In this document: positions 7,729 through 15,857 of the stretch, piece after piece
Numbering within the stretch: the first letter of the stretch is position 1
How the letters are laid out: every line of letters starts with the position of its first letter
Source: Azospirillum brasilense
Lineage (GTDB): Bacteria > Pseudomonadota > Alphaproteobacteria > Azospirillales > Azospirillaceae
Length of the DNA stretch: 64,000 nucleotides
Assembly: GCF_007827815.1 (NCBI RefSeq)
Contig: NZ_VITH01000016.1
Span: forward strand, 101,299-165,298
Direction of reading: 5' to 3'
Position numbers and translations under genes: made by a program
The notes under the pieces: model-generated
Databases searched by the model: none
What the model saw: the letters and a program-made list of their open reading frames with translations, nothing else
Told to the model about the DNA's origin: nothing

Positions 7729-8976
7729 ATGACCAGTTCCGCGTCCGGGTCCCCGCCGCCCTTCCTGCCCTACGGGCGCCAGGACATCGATCAGGCCGAC
7801 ATCGACGCGGTCACCGCCGTTCTGCGCGGTGACTGGCTGACCCAGGGGCCGGCGGTGGAGGCCTTCGAGCGGGCGCTGTGCGAGCGCACCGGCGCGGCCC
7901 ATGCGGTCGCCTGCGCCAACGGCACCGCCGCCCTGCATCTGGCCACCCTGGCGCTGGGGCTCGGCCCCGGCGACGCGATGGTGGTGCCCGCCGTCACCTT
8001 CCTCGCCACCGCCAACGCCGCCCGCTATGTCGGGGCGGAGGTCGCCTTCGCCGACGTCGATCCCGACACCGGCCTGATGGGGCCGGAGCAGGCGGCGGCG
8101 GCGCTGGAACGGGCAACCCGCGCCGGCTGGCGGGTGCGCGCCCTGGCCCCCGTGCATTTCGCCGGGCAGACCGCGGACATGGCCGGGCTCGGCGCGCTCG
8201 CCGGGCGCCACGGGCTGGCGGTGATCGAGGACGCCTGCCACGCCATCGGCAGCCTGGATCTGGCGCCCGACGGACGCGCCCTGCCGGTCGGCGGCGGCGC
8301 CTTCGGCACGCTCACCGCCTTCTCCTTCCATCCCGTGAAGACCATAGCGGCGGGCGAAGGCGGCGCCGTGACCACCAACGACGGCGATCTGGCCGCCCGC
8401 CTGCGCCGCTTCCGCAACCACGGCATGGAGCGGGACCCGGCGGGGTTCGAGGACCGCGAGGCCGCCGTCGACGAACACGGTTCGGCCAATCCCTGGTATT
8501 ACGAGATGGCGGAGCCGGGCTTCAACTACCGCCTGACCGACCTTCAATCGGCGCTCGCCCTCAGCCAGCTCACGCGGCTGGACGCCTTCGTGGAGCGCCG
8601 CCGCCGTCTGATGGACCTCTATGCGGAGCGGCTGGCCCCGCTCGCCCCTCTGGTCCGGCCGGCGGCCCGCGTGCCCTGGTGCCGCCCCGCCTGGCATCTC
8701 TGCGCCGCCCGCATCGACTTCGCCGCCGCCGGGCGGACGCGGGCGCGGGTCATGGCCGATCTGCGGGCGCAGGGCATCGGCACCCAGGTCCACTATATCC
8801 CGGTCCACCGCCAGCCCTACTGGCGCCGGCGCTACGGCGACCTCGCCCTGCCCGGCGCCGACGCCCATTACGCCCGCACCCTGTCGCTGCCGCTGTTCCC
8901 GGCGATGGCCGACGCCGACGTGGACCGGGTCACCGCCGCCCTGGCCGCGGCGCTGGGCCTGCCCGCTCCGGCGTGA
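7729..8976 (+). CDS. pseC: UDP-4-amino-4,6-dideoxy-N-acetyl-beta-L-altrosamine transaminase, PseC type
   Basis: A 415-residue DegT/DnrJ/EryC1 (PLP fold type I) aminotransferase. The PLP lysine is K204 in SFHPVKTIAAGEGG. The N-terminus PYGRQDIDQADIDAVTAVLRGDWLTQGP is the usual PseC opening. It aminates the 4-keto sugar made by PseB using glutamate. The gene is 10 bp behind pseB and almost certainly co-transcribed. The later genes for nonulosonate synthesis (pseH, pseG, pseI, pseF) are not in the window. Confidence 0.82.
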   Translation: MTSSASGSPPPFLPYGRQDIDQADIDAVTAVLRGDWLTQGPAVEAFERALCERTGAAHAVACANGTAALHLATLALGLGPGDAMVVPAVTFLATANAARYVGAEVAFADVDPDTGLMGPEQAAAALERATRAGWRVRALAPVHFAGQTADMAGLGALAGRHGLAVIEDACHAIGSLDLAPDGRALPVGGGAFGTLTAFSFHPVKTIAAGEGGAVTTNDGDLAARLRRFRNHGMERDPAGFEDREAAVDEHGSANPWYYEMAEPGFNYRLTDLQSALALSQLTRLDAFVERRRRLMDLYAERLAPLAPLVRPAARVPWCRPAWHLCAARIDFAAAGRTRARVMADLRAQGIGTQVHYIPVHRQPYWRRRYGDLALPGADAHYARTLSLPLFPAMADADVDRVTAALAAALGLPAPA

Positions 8977-9076
8977 CCCCCCGCATCGTCGCTGGCCGGC
9001 GGCGCTGCTGAACGGTTTTCTCCCTTCCAAAAATGCGCTATGCCAAGCGTCATCTCGAACGCTTCGGAGCAGGGTC

Positions 9077-9373
9077 ATGGCCGAGGGTACTGTGGACTAT
9101 TACGCGATGGTCGAAGAGGCCTGGCAACTGAGCGACGCTGCGCGCGACTACGTGAAGAACGCGGGCCGCGACGTGGACAACGCCGAACTGTGGGACAAGG
9201 TGTTCGCCCCCTCTCCCCTGATCGACCTTGAGCGCACCCGCGCCGAGGGCGGGCAGCCGCTGCAGAAGATCTTCTTCAAGAATCCCTACGGCCTGCAGTA
9301 CCGGGCCGACCACAAGGATTGGATCCCGTTCCGCCACGGCGCCCTCGACCCCGCCTATCTCCAGGCGATCTGA
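9077..9373 (+). CDS. small conserved-looking protein of unknown function
   Basis: A 98-residue soluble, acidic/aromatic-rich protein (MAEGTVDYYAMVEEAWQLS...). It has no signal peptide or membrane segment and I do not recognise its family. Codon use is normal for the region (GC-rich third positions) and an AGGGTC stretch lies just before the ATG, so it is probably a real gene. It sits between pseC and the UDP-glucose dehydrogenase gene on the same strand; this gives no clear functional hint. Confidence 0.6.
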   Translation: MAEGTVDYYAMVEEAWQLSDAARDYVKNAGRDVDNAELWDKVFAPSPLIDLERTRAEGGQPLQKIFFKNPYGLQYRADHKDWIPFRHGALDPAYLQAI

Positions 9374-9650
9374 GGCCGCACCAACACTGGATGGCCCCAA
9401 ACCCGGATGGCCTGAAGGCCGGTTCGCACCGACAGCGCGCCGCAAGCGGCCATCGGCCGGGCCGGCCCTTCCCCGGCCGGCCACGGGCGGCCCGATGCGC
9501 GCCGGCCTCCACGGCTTCCGCGCCCTCCTGCAAACGGACCGGGTCATCCAGGCTGCGGCCCGAAACGCACCGCACAGCGTTTGAATGCCAGGAACCGCCT
9601 CCCGGTCCGGAGACGGGCAGAGGCGCGTGGCTTTCAGAAAAGGAACTTTC

Positions 9651-10973
9651 ATGCGCATAGCGATGATCGGTACGGGCTATGTCGGGCTGGTGTCCGGCGC
9701 CTGCTTCTCGGAATTCGGGGTGCACGTCACCTGCGTGGACAAGGACGCCGGCAAGATCGAGCGGCTGAAGCGCGGCGAGATCCCGATCTACGAGCCGGGT
9801 CTGGACGATCTCGTGGCGCGCAACGTCGCCGCCGGGCGGCTGTCCTTCACGCTGGACCTGAAGGAGGCGATGACCGGGGCCGACGCCGTCTTCATCGCCG
9901 TGGGCACCCCGACCCGCCGCGGCGACGGCCATGCCGACCTCTCCTACGTCTACGCCGCCGCGGAGGAGATCGCTGCCCATCTCGACCATTACGCGGTGGT
10001 GGTCAACAAGTCGACCGTGCCGGTCGGAACGGGCCGCGAGGTCGAGGCGATCATCCGCCGCACCAACCCGCAGGCCGATTTCGACGTGGCCAGCAACCCG
10101 GAATTCCTGCGCGAAGGCTCGGCCATCGGCGATTTCATGCGCCCCGACCGCGTGGTGATCGGCGCCTCCTCGGAGCGCGCCGCCGATGTGATGCGCCGGC
10201 TCTACCGCCCGCTCTACCTGATCGAAACGCCGATCGTCCTGACCTCGCTGGAAACGGCGGAGCTGACCAAGTACGCCGCCAACACCTTCCTGGCCACCAA
10301 GATCACCTTCATCAACGAGATCGCCGACCTGTGCGAGAAGGTGGGCGCCAACGTCCACGACGTGGCGCGCGGCATCGGGCTGGACGGGCGCATCGGCAAG
10401 AAGTTCCTGCATCCCGGTCCGGGCTACGGCGGCTCCTGCTTCCCCAAGGACACGCTCGCCCTGGTGCGCACCGCCCAGCAAGCGGGCAGCCCGCTGCGCA
10501 TCGTCGAGACGGTGGTGGAGATCAACGACGCGCGCAAGAAGCGGATGGCCGAGCGCATCGTCGCCGCCTGCGGCGGGTCGCTGGCCGGCAAGACCGTCGG
10601 CGTGCTGGGCGTCACCTTCAAGCCCAACACCGACGACATGCGCGACGCCCCGTCGCTGGACATCGTCCCGGCCCTCCAGGCCGCCGGGGCCACCGTGCGC
10701 GCCTTCGACCCCGCCGGCATGCACGAGGCCGAACGGCTGCTGCCCGGCGTGGAATGGGCGAAGGACGCCTACGGCGCCCTGGAGGGGGCGGACTGCGTCG
10801 CCATCCTGACGGAATGGAACGAGTTCCGCGCGCTGGACCTGAAGCGGGTCAAGGCGCTGCTGAAGCGGCCGGTGATGATCGATCTGCGCAACATCTACAA
10901 TCCCGCCGACATGGCGGCCGCCGGCTTCGCCTACTCCTCCATCGGGCGGCCTGCCGAGCCCACCAGCGTCTGA
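9651..10973 (+). CDS. ugd: UDP-glucose 6-dehydrogenase
   Basis: A 440-residue enzyme of the UDP-glucose/GDP-mannose dehydrogenase family. The N-terminal NAD loop is GTGYVGL (7-13). The catalytic cysteine is C263 in GYGGSCFPKDT. The central NPEFLREGSAI and the C-terminal GVTFKPNTDDMRDAPS motifs are intact. It oxidises UDP-glucose to UDP-glucuronate with 2 NAD+, which feeds acidic exopolysaccharide and, through the UDP-xylose synthase at 56.2 kb, pentose donors. The start at 9651 has AAAAGGAAC a few bases before it. Phosphomannomutase follows 33 bp downstream. Confidence 0.95.
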   Translation: MRIAMIGTGYVGLVSGACFSEFGVHVTCVDKDAGKIERLKRGEIPIYEPGLDDLVARNVAAGRLSFTLDLKEAMTGADAVFIAVGTPTRRGDGHADLSYVYAAAEEIAAHLDHYAVVVNKSTVPVGTGREVEAIIRRTNPQADFDVASNPEFLREGSAIGDFMRPDRVVIGASSERAADVMRRLYRPLYLIETPIVLTSLETAELTKYAANTFLATKITFINEIADLCEKVGANVHDVARGIGLDGRIGKKFLHPGPGYGGSCFPKDTLALVRTAQQAGSPLRIVETVVEINDARKKRMAERIVAACGGSLAGKTVGVLGVTFKPNTDDMRDAPSLDIVPALQAAGATVRAFDPAGMHEAERLLPGVEWAKDAYGALEGADCVAILTEWNEFRALDLKRVKALLKRPVMIDLRNIYNPADMAAAGFAYSSIGRPAEPTSV

Positions 10974-11006
10974 AACGGAACCGGTTCAAGGAGGTCAGTC
11001 CAGACC

Positions 11007-12410
11007 ATGAGCGAGGCCCACACGTTCCATCCGACGGTGCTGCGCGAATACGACATCCGCGGCATCGTCGGCAGCACCCTGACCCCCGCCGATGCCCGCG
11101 CGGTCGGGCGGGCCTTCGGCACCGTGGTCGCCCGCGGCGGCGGGAAGACCGTGTGCGTCGGCTACGACGGCCGTCTTTCCTCACCGGAGCTGGAAGCCGC
11201 CCTGGTGGAGGGGCTGGTCGCCTGCGGCCTGCATGTCCTGCGCATCGGGCTCGGCCCCACCCCGATGCTCTATTTCGCCACCCGCGACCGCGAGGCGGCG
11301 GCCGGCGTGATGATCACCGGCTCCCACAACCCGCCGGACTACAACGGCATCAAGATGATGCTGGGAAAGGGGCCGGTCTACGGCCGGCAGATCCTCGACC
11401 TTGGCGTCATCGCCGGCAAAGCCGACTATGTCTCGGGCGAGGGCTCCTCGGAACAGATCGACGTCCGGGACGCCTATGTGGACCGGCTGCTGAAGGACTA
11501 TGACGGCACCCGCGATCTAAAGGTCGCCTGGGACGCCGGCAACGGCGCCACCGGCGAGATCCTGCGCCGCCTGACCGCCCGCCTGCCGGGGACGCACACC
11601 CTGCTGTTCGACGACATCGACGGCAGCTTCCCGAACCACCATCCCGATCCCACGGTCGAGCGGAACCTCGTGGACCTGAAGGCCGCGGTGGCGGAGAAGG
11701 GCTGCGACATCGGCATCGGCTTCGACGGCGACGGCGACCGCATCGGCGCCATCGATCACCGGGGCCGTGTGGTGTGGGGCGACCAGCTTCTGGCGATCTA
11801 CGCCACCGACGTGCTGAAGGACCATCCCGGCGCCACCATCATCGCCGACGTGAAGGCCAGCCAGACGCTGTTCGACGAGATCGCCCGGCTGGGCGGCGAG
11901 CCGCTGATGTGGAAGACCGGTCATTCGCTGCTGAAGGCGAAGATGGCCGAAATCGGCTCGCCGCTGGCCGGCGAGATGTCGGGCCACATCTTCTTCGCCG
12001 ACAAATGGTACGGCTTCGACGACGCGCTGTACTGCGCAGTCCGGCTGATCGGCCTCGTCAGCAAGCTCGGCGTGCCGCTGTCGGAGCTGCGCGACCGCCT
12101 TCCGGCTGTGGTGAACACCCCGGAAACCCGTTTCCAGGTGAGCGAGGAGCGCAAGTTCCAGGTCGTGCAGGAGGTCAAGGACCGGCTGACGGCCGAGGGC
12201 GCCGACGTCAACGACATCGACGGCGTCCGTGTGACGACGGCGGACGGCTGGTGGCTGCTGCGCGCCTCCAACACCCAGGACGTTCTGGTGGCCCGTGCCG
12301 AATCCGCAACCTCCGAAGGGCTGGAGCGGCTGAAGGATATGGTGGTCGCGCAGTTGGCGGCGTCCGGCCTCCAGGCACCCTCCTTCGAGGACGGCGGAAG
12401 CGCCCACTGA
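11007..12410 (+). CDS. phosphomannomutase/phosphoglucomutase
   Basis: A 467-residue alpha-D-phosphohexomutase. The phosphoserine loop is TGSHNP (S106), the Mg-binding loop is D240-G-D242-G-D244-R, and the sugar-binding GEMSGH motif is present. It interconverts mannose-6-P and mannose-1-P (and often the glucose pair), supplying GDP-mannose or UDP-glucose routes. AAGGAGG lies about 11 bases before the ATG. The gene is probably in an operon with ugd and is followed by an intrinsic terminator. In A. brasilense a comparable plasmid gene is known as exoC; the exact symbol is not claimed here. Confidence 0.9.
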   Translation: MSEAHTFHPTVLREYDIRGIVGSTLTPADARAVGRAFGTVVARGGGKTVCVGYDGRLSSPELEAALVEGLVACGLHVLRIGLGPTPMLYFATRDREAAAGVMITGSHNPPDYNGIKMMLGKGPVYGRQILDLGVIAGKADYVSGEGSSEQIDVRDAYVDRLLKDYDGTRDLKVAWDAGNGATGEILRRLTARLPGTHTLLFDDIDGSFPNHHPDPTVERNLVDLKAAVAEKGCDIGIGFDGDGDRIGAIDHRGRVVWGDQLLAIYATDVLKDHPGATIIADVKASQTLFDEIARLGGEPLMWKTGHSLLKAKMAEIGSPLAGEMSGHIFFADKWYGFDDALYCAVRLIGLVSKLGVPLSELRDRLPAVVNTPETRFQVSEERKFQVVQEVKDRLTAEGADVNDIDGVRVTTADGWWLLRASNTQDVLVARAESATSEGLERLKDMVVAQLAASGLQAPSFEDGGSAH

Positions 12411-12426
12411 CGGCATCCAACCGAAC

Positions 12427-12464
12427 AAGGCCCTTTCCTGCGGATGCGGGGAAGGGCCTTTTTC
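12427..12464 (+). terminator. intrinsic terminator after phosphomannomutase
   Basis: AAGGCCCTTTCC pairs with GGGGAAGGGCCTT across a short loop and is followed by a T run. It ends the ugd-phosphomannomutase transcript before the parS-like site. Confidence 0.8.
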
Positions 12465-12500
12465 CTGCCTGCTTTCCTGCCTGCGGTTTGGCCGACGGTC

Positions 12501-12518
12501 CGGTGAGAATTCTCACCG
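12501..12518. promoter_or_regulatory. parS: parS-like palindrome (distal copy)
   Basis: CGGTGAGAATTCTCACCG, an 18-bp perfect palindrome. It is identical to the cores of the two sites at 15794-15813 and 15832-15851 beside parB. It lies between the phosphomannomutase terminator and the recombinase gene, 3.3 kb from the other two. Confidence 0.75.
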
Positions 12519-12578
12519 TGTCCGGCCGGACCGCAAGGGACCACACGGCCTCACCGAAGGGCTCGCCTGCGTTCCCGA

Positions 12579-13685
12579 TCAGGAGCCGCCCCCGCCCCGT
12601 GAGCGGAAGAGCTTTTCGGTGACGTTGTTGCGCCAGCGGTCGCGCGAGCGCAAATAGCGCCGCGCCACCTCGGTGGACTTGTGGCGGGTCTGGCGCATGA
12701 TGTCGTGGAGCTGCGCCTCCTCCTCGGCCGCCGCGGTGGCAAGGCCGGCACGCAAGCTGTGGCTGGAGAAGCGCTCCGGCTCGGGCAGGCCGGCCCGGAC
12801 GGCGCTCTCCTTGACCAGCCGGGCCACCGCCTTGTCGGACAGCGGCTTACCGGTGACCGCGCCGTTCTTCAGCACGCCGCAGAACAGCGGGTCCTCGGGG
12901 CGCAACGCGCCGCGCACCGCCAGCCAAGCGTCGAGGGCGCGCAGGGCGCAGAGATCCGGATCGGCGGCCGCCCAGATGGCCACCGCGTCGCCGCGCCCGC
13001 GCTGGTCGGTCTTGGAGCGGCGCACCGTCACCTCGACGCCGCGGTCGGGATGGCGGGTGACGTCGGCGACGCGCAGCGCCACCAACTCGGAGCGCCGGAG
13101 CGCGGCGCCGTAGCCGATCAGCAGCATGGCGCGGTTGCGCAGGCCGAGCGGCCCGTCGGGCTGCGCCACGAGCAGGCGCGGCAGGACGTCGAGGAGGATC
13201 GGCGCGGCTTGGCGGATCGGGCGGTCGGCCTGGCCGCGGGCGAGGCCGTCGAGCACCAGGGCGATGCGCGGGTGCTTGAGGTCGACCGGAACCCCGGCGA
13301 GGCGGTGGGCGGTGGCGATGGCGGCGAGGTGGACGCGCAGCGTCGGCACGGTCAGCCGTTCGGCCGCCTTGACCAGGTACATCCCGATGATCTCGGCGTC
13401 GCCGGTCAGCGGTGCGAAGCCGAGGCGCTCGCACCACGCGCCGTAAGCCGTCCAGGCGGAGCGGTAGGCGCGCAGCGTGCCCTCCCCGCGTGCCCGCGTC
13501 GCCCAGACAGCGGCCTGCCGGGCGAGGTCCTGGATCTCCGCGGCGCGCGCCGGGTCCGCCGGGACGACGAGGCGGCCGAAGATTCCGGTCTCGACGGCGA
13601 CGCCGGCGTCCGGCGCCGGCCAAGCGGCGCCCGTCCCGTCCGGGAAAAGGCGGGGGATCGGATCGTCCGGCGTGTCCTGCGGCAT
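12579..13685 (-). CDS. Cre-like tyrosine recombinase
   Basis: A 368-residue site-specific recombinase. By eye it aligns with phage P1 Cre along most of its length: an N-terminal core-binding part (residues about 65-150, with AWCERLGFAPLTGDAEIIGMYL) and a catalytic part (about 165-355, including LFCGVLKNG). The catalytic set is complete: R197, K225, H309, R312, H335 (W in Cre) and nucleophile Y344. The start at 13685 is chosen because the sequence further upstream is Arg-rich and contains the lox-like site. It sits inside the parS/parAB block, so resolution of plasmid multimers is the likeliest role; an integrase of a small element is the alternative. Confidence 0.85.
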   Translation of the reverse strand: MPQDTPDDPIPRLFPDGTGAAWPAPDAGVAVETGIFGRLVVPADPARAAEIQDLARQAAVWATRARGEGTLRAYRSAWTAYGAWCERLGFAPLTGDAEIIGMYLVKAAERLTVPTLRVHLAAIATAHRLAGVPVDLKHPRIALVLDGLARGQADRPIRQAAPILLDVLPRLLVAQPDGPLGLRNRAMLLIGYGAALRRSELVALRVADVTRHPDRGVEVTVRRSKTDQRGRGDAVAIWAAADPDLCALRALDAWLAVRGALRPEDPLFCGVLKNGAVTGKPLSDKAVARLVKESAVRAGLPEPERFSSHSLRAGLATAAAEEEAQLHDIMRQTRHKSTEVARRYLRSRDRWRNNVTEKLFRSRGGGGS

Positions 13686-13753
13686 CGGGTTTTGTCGGCG
13701 GCGAAAGCGGGGGTTCGCGCGGAGGATGCGGGATCGCGGCGGCGCACGCAAGG

Positions 13754-13787
13754 GTTCCGTCCGGAAATGCCTATTGTCGGACGGAAC
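13754..13787. other. 34-bp lox-like recombination site candidate
   Basis: Left arm GTTCCGTCCGGAA (13754-13766), spacer ATGCCTAT (13767-13774), right arm TGTCGGACGGAAC (13775-13787). The outer ten bases of the arms are perfectly inverted and the 13-8-13 layout equals that of loxP. It lies 69 bp upstream of the Cre-like gene start. It could alternatively be an operator for that gene. Confidence 0.5.
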
Positions 13788-13971
13788 AGCTCCGCCCCTC
13801 TGCACCGCGCCGCAGTGTGTGTTCGCGATCATTGGCGAAGAGCGCAAAAGGATCGTTCACTGACGGAAGCAAAGTTCCGAAATGGTATCATCACCCGCGA
13901 CGGTGACCGTCCACGCGCCCGCGCCCGCCCCTTGGACGGGACGGGACGCACGCGCGCGGGGCCGGCGGGGA

Positions 13972-15462
13972 TCAAAGCGCCTTCAGCTTCTTCCAGGCGA
14001 ACAGCACCATCCGCAGCAACAGCCAACCATGGGTGAAGCGGCTGATCTGCGTCTCGCCGTAGCTGCGGTCGGCGTAGCGGATCGGCACCTCGACAATCTC
14101 CAGATTCAGCTTCGAGGCGCCGAAAATCAGGTCGAAGTCACCGAACGGATCGAAGTCGCCGAAGTAATGGCGGTTGGCGACGATCTGGTCGTAATCGCGC
14201 CGCCACAGCACCTTCGTGCCGCACAGCGTGTCGGTGAAGCGCGTGTTCAGCAGGAACGAGAAGATGCGGGCGAAAGCGCGGTTGGCGATCCAGTTCAGGA
14301 AGCGCATTGCCTCATCGGCCATCGGATAGACCAGCCGGGTGCCGTTGATGAACTCCCCCTGCCCGGACGCGATGGCGCGGTAGAATTTCGGCATGCTTTC
14401 CGGCGGCACGGTCAGGTCGGCGTCGAGGATCATCAGGATGTCGCCCCGCGCCGCGGCGAAGCCGGCCCTCACCGCGTCGCCCTTGCCCTTGCCCGGCTGC
14501 TTCATGACCTTGATGTCCCAGTCCGGATAAGCGGCCTGGACGCGCAGGCATTCCTCGTAGGTGTTGTCCTGGCTGTTGCCCTCGACGTAGATCACCTCAA
14601 GATCCGGGCAGAAGCGCGGCATGCGCCGGATGGCGTTCTCGATGTTGCCGCGCTCGTTGCGGCAGGGGATCAGCACGGTGCAGGACGGCTGTCGCTCCGG
14701 CGCCCGGGCGACCGGACGGCCCACAACGTAGTTGCGCAGGCAGAGCTTCCGGACTCCCGGCAACGGGGCGATGCTGCGGTTGATGAGCGTGCCGAGACCG
14801 AGCAGCCGACGCGGCACGAGCTGCCGCCACTCGCGCTTCACCGGCTGCCAGCCGGCCAGGGTCAGCAGGCCGGCGATGTCGGCGCTGGACAGCCAGTTCA
14901 TCTGCCCCTGCGGCATCTTCAGGCCGAACCGTTCGGCGGCGGCCAGGACCGGCTCCCACAGGCGGGAATGGTAGCTGACGATGATGCGCGTCTGCGGCGT
15001 GGCGAAGCGATGGAGCTGGCGCAGCGTCTCCTCGATGTCGTCGAGGAAGCCGACGGTGTCGGACAGCAGGATGACGTCGAAGTGCCCTTCGATCTCCGCC
15101 AGGACGGCGGGGTCCTCCGCGTTGCCGATGTGGAATTCCAGCCCCGGATGACGCTCCCGCGCCCGTTCGATCATCGCCGGGCTGAGGTCGATGCCCACCC
15201 CGCGTGACGGCTCCAGGAAGGACAGCGTGTCGCCGGTGCCGCAGCCGATCTCCAGGACCGACGCGTTCTCCGGAATGAGGAAACGCAGATAGGCGCGATC
15301 GGCCTCATGGAAGGCCCGGTTGCGCTCGACCCAGCGGTCGCGCTCGGGAGCAAGGCTGTCGAACAGCATCCGCACGCTCTTCTGGCGGGGCGACAGGGAA
15401 CCTGCGTCACCGGCTCGGGTGGGCGCACCGGCTGCAGCGTCTTCGAAACTCTCAACAGTCAT
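13972..15462 (-). CDS. methyltransferase-glycosyltransferase family 2 fusion
   Basis: A 496-residue protein. Residues about 30-210 form a class I SAM methyltransferase with VLEIGCGTGD (69-78). Residues about 258-480 form a GT2 domain of the dolichyl-phosphate-mannose synthase-like type, with CTVLIPCRNE (261-270) and the metal motif DADLTV (347-352). Only weak hydrophobic segments follow, so it may act peripherally on a polyprenyl-phosphate or glycan. The start at 15462 is the ATG opening MTVESFEDA. It stands alone between the recombinase and the parS sites, an unusual place for a glycan gene. Confidence 0.82.
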   Translation of the reverse strand: MTVESFEDAAAGAPTRAGDAGSLSPRQKSVRMLFDSLAPERDRWVERNRAFHEADRAYLRFLIPENASVLEIGCGTGDTLSFLEPSRGVGIDLSPAMIERARERHPGLEFHIGNAEDPAVLAEIEGHFDVILLSDTVGFLDDIEETLRQLHRFATPQTRIIVSYHSRLWEPVLAAAERFGLKMPQGQMNWLSSADIAGLLTLAGWQPVKREWRQLVPRRLLGLGTLINRSIAPLPGVRKLCLRNYVVGRPVARAPERQPSCTVLIPCRNERGNIENAIRRMPRFCPDLEVIYVEGNSQDNTYEECLRVQAAYPDWDIKVMKQPGKGKGDAVRAGFAAARGDILMILDADLTVPPESMPKFYRAIASGQGEFINGTRLVYPMADEAMRFLNWIANRAFARIFSFLLNTRFTDTLCGTKVLWRRDYDQIVANRHYFGDFDPFGDFDLIFGASKLNLEIVEVPIRYADRSYGETQISRFTHGWLLLRMVLFAWKKLKAL

Positions 15463-15793
15463 AAATAAGGTCCGTGACAACGTGTTCGGAAGCAACCGGG
15501 CCTCCGCCGAACAGGGCAAGCCAAGCGCGGCAGCCGGCAAAGGCCGGTGGTCCGGACGACAGTCCAACGGGCGGGCGTCACAGTGATACCGAACCCGGCA
15601 AAATGCAACCGAGGTGTGGAAGCGCTTACCAGAGGACACAAGCCGGTGTTTGTCACCAAGCGGCGGCCCCGCGGACCTCCGGGACGGCGGCGGATGGCGG
15701 TGGCCTGCCGTCGTGATTGCCTCCCGCCGCCCTGGAACATGGACCCCAGGATGTTGGAAGTCCGGTCATCGCTGCCGGAGGGTCGGTTTCCAG

Positions 15794-15813
15794 ACGGTGA
15801 GAATTCTCACCGT
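15794..15813. promoter_or_regulatory. parS: parS-like palindrome (proximal copy 1)
   Basis: ACGGTGAGAATTCTCACCGT, a perfect 20-bp palindrome 45 bp beyond the parB stop codon. The length and position are typical of ParB-binding centromere sites. Confidence 0.8.
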
Positions 15814-15831
15814 TATGCCCAGAGGGGAACA

Positions 15832-15851
15832 ACGGTGAGAATTCTCACCGT
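15832..15851. promoter_or_regulatory. parS: parS-like palindrome (proximal copy 2)
   Basis: Identical 20-bp palindrome, 38 bp centre to centre from copy 1 and only 6 bp from the end of parB. Confidence 0.8.
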
Positions 15852-15857
15852 CGGCCG

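Larger units (their letters stand above)
15463..15857. other. intergenic partition region between the GT fusion and parB
   Basis: The stretch holds no credible gene. Its main content is the pair of parS-like palindromes at its parB end; the rest should contain the promoter of the minus-strand methyltransferase-GT gene. Confidence 0.6.

Noticed and set aside
4158..13787. Integration of the Cre-like recombinase at the tRNA-Gly gene
   Set aside because: No duplicated tRNA 3' end was seen near the recombinase, and a lox-like site lies beside its own gene.
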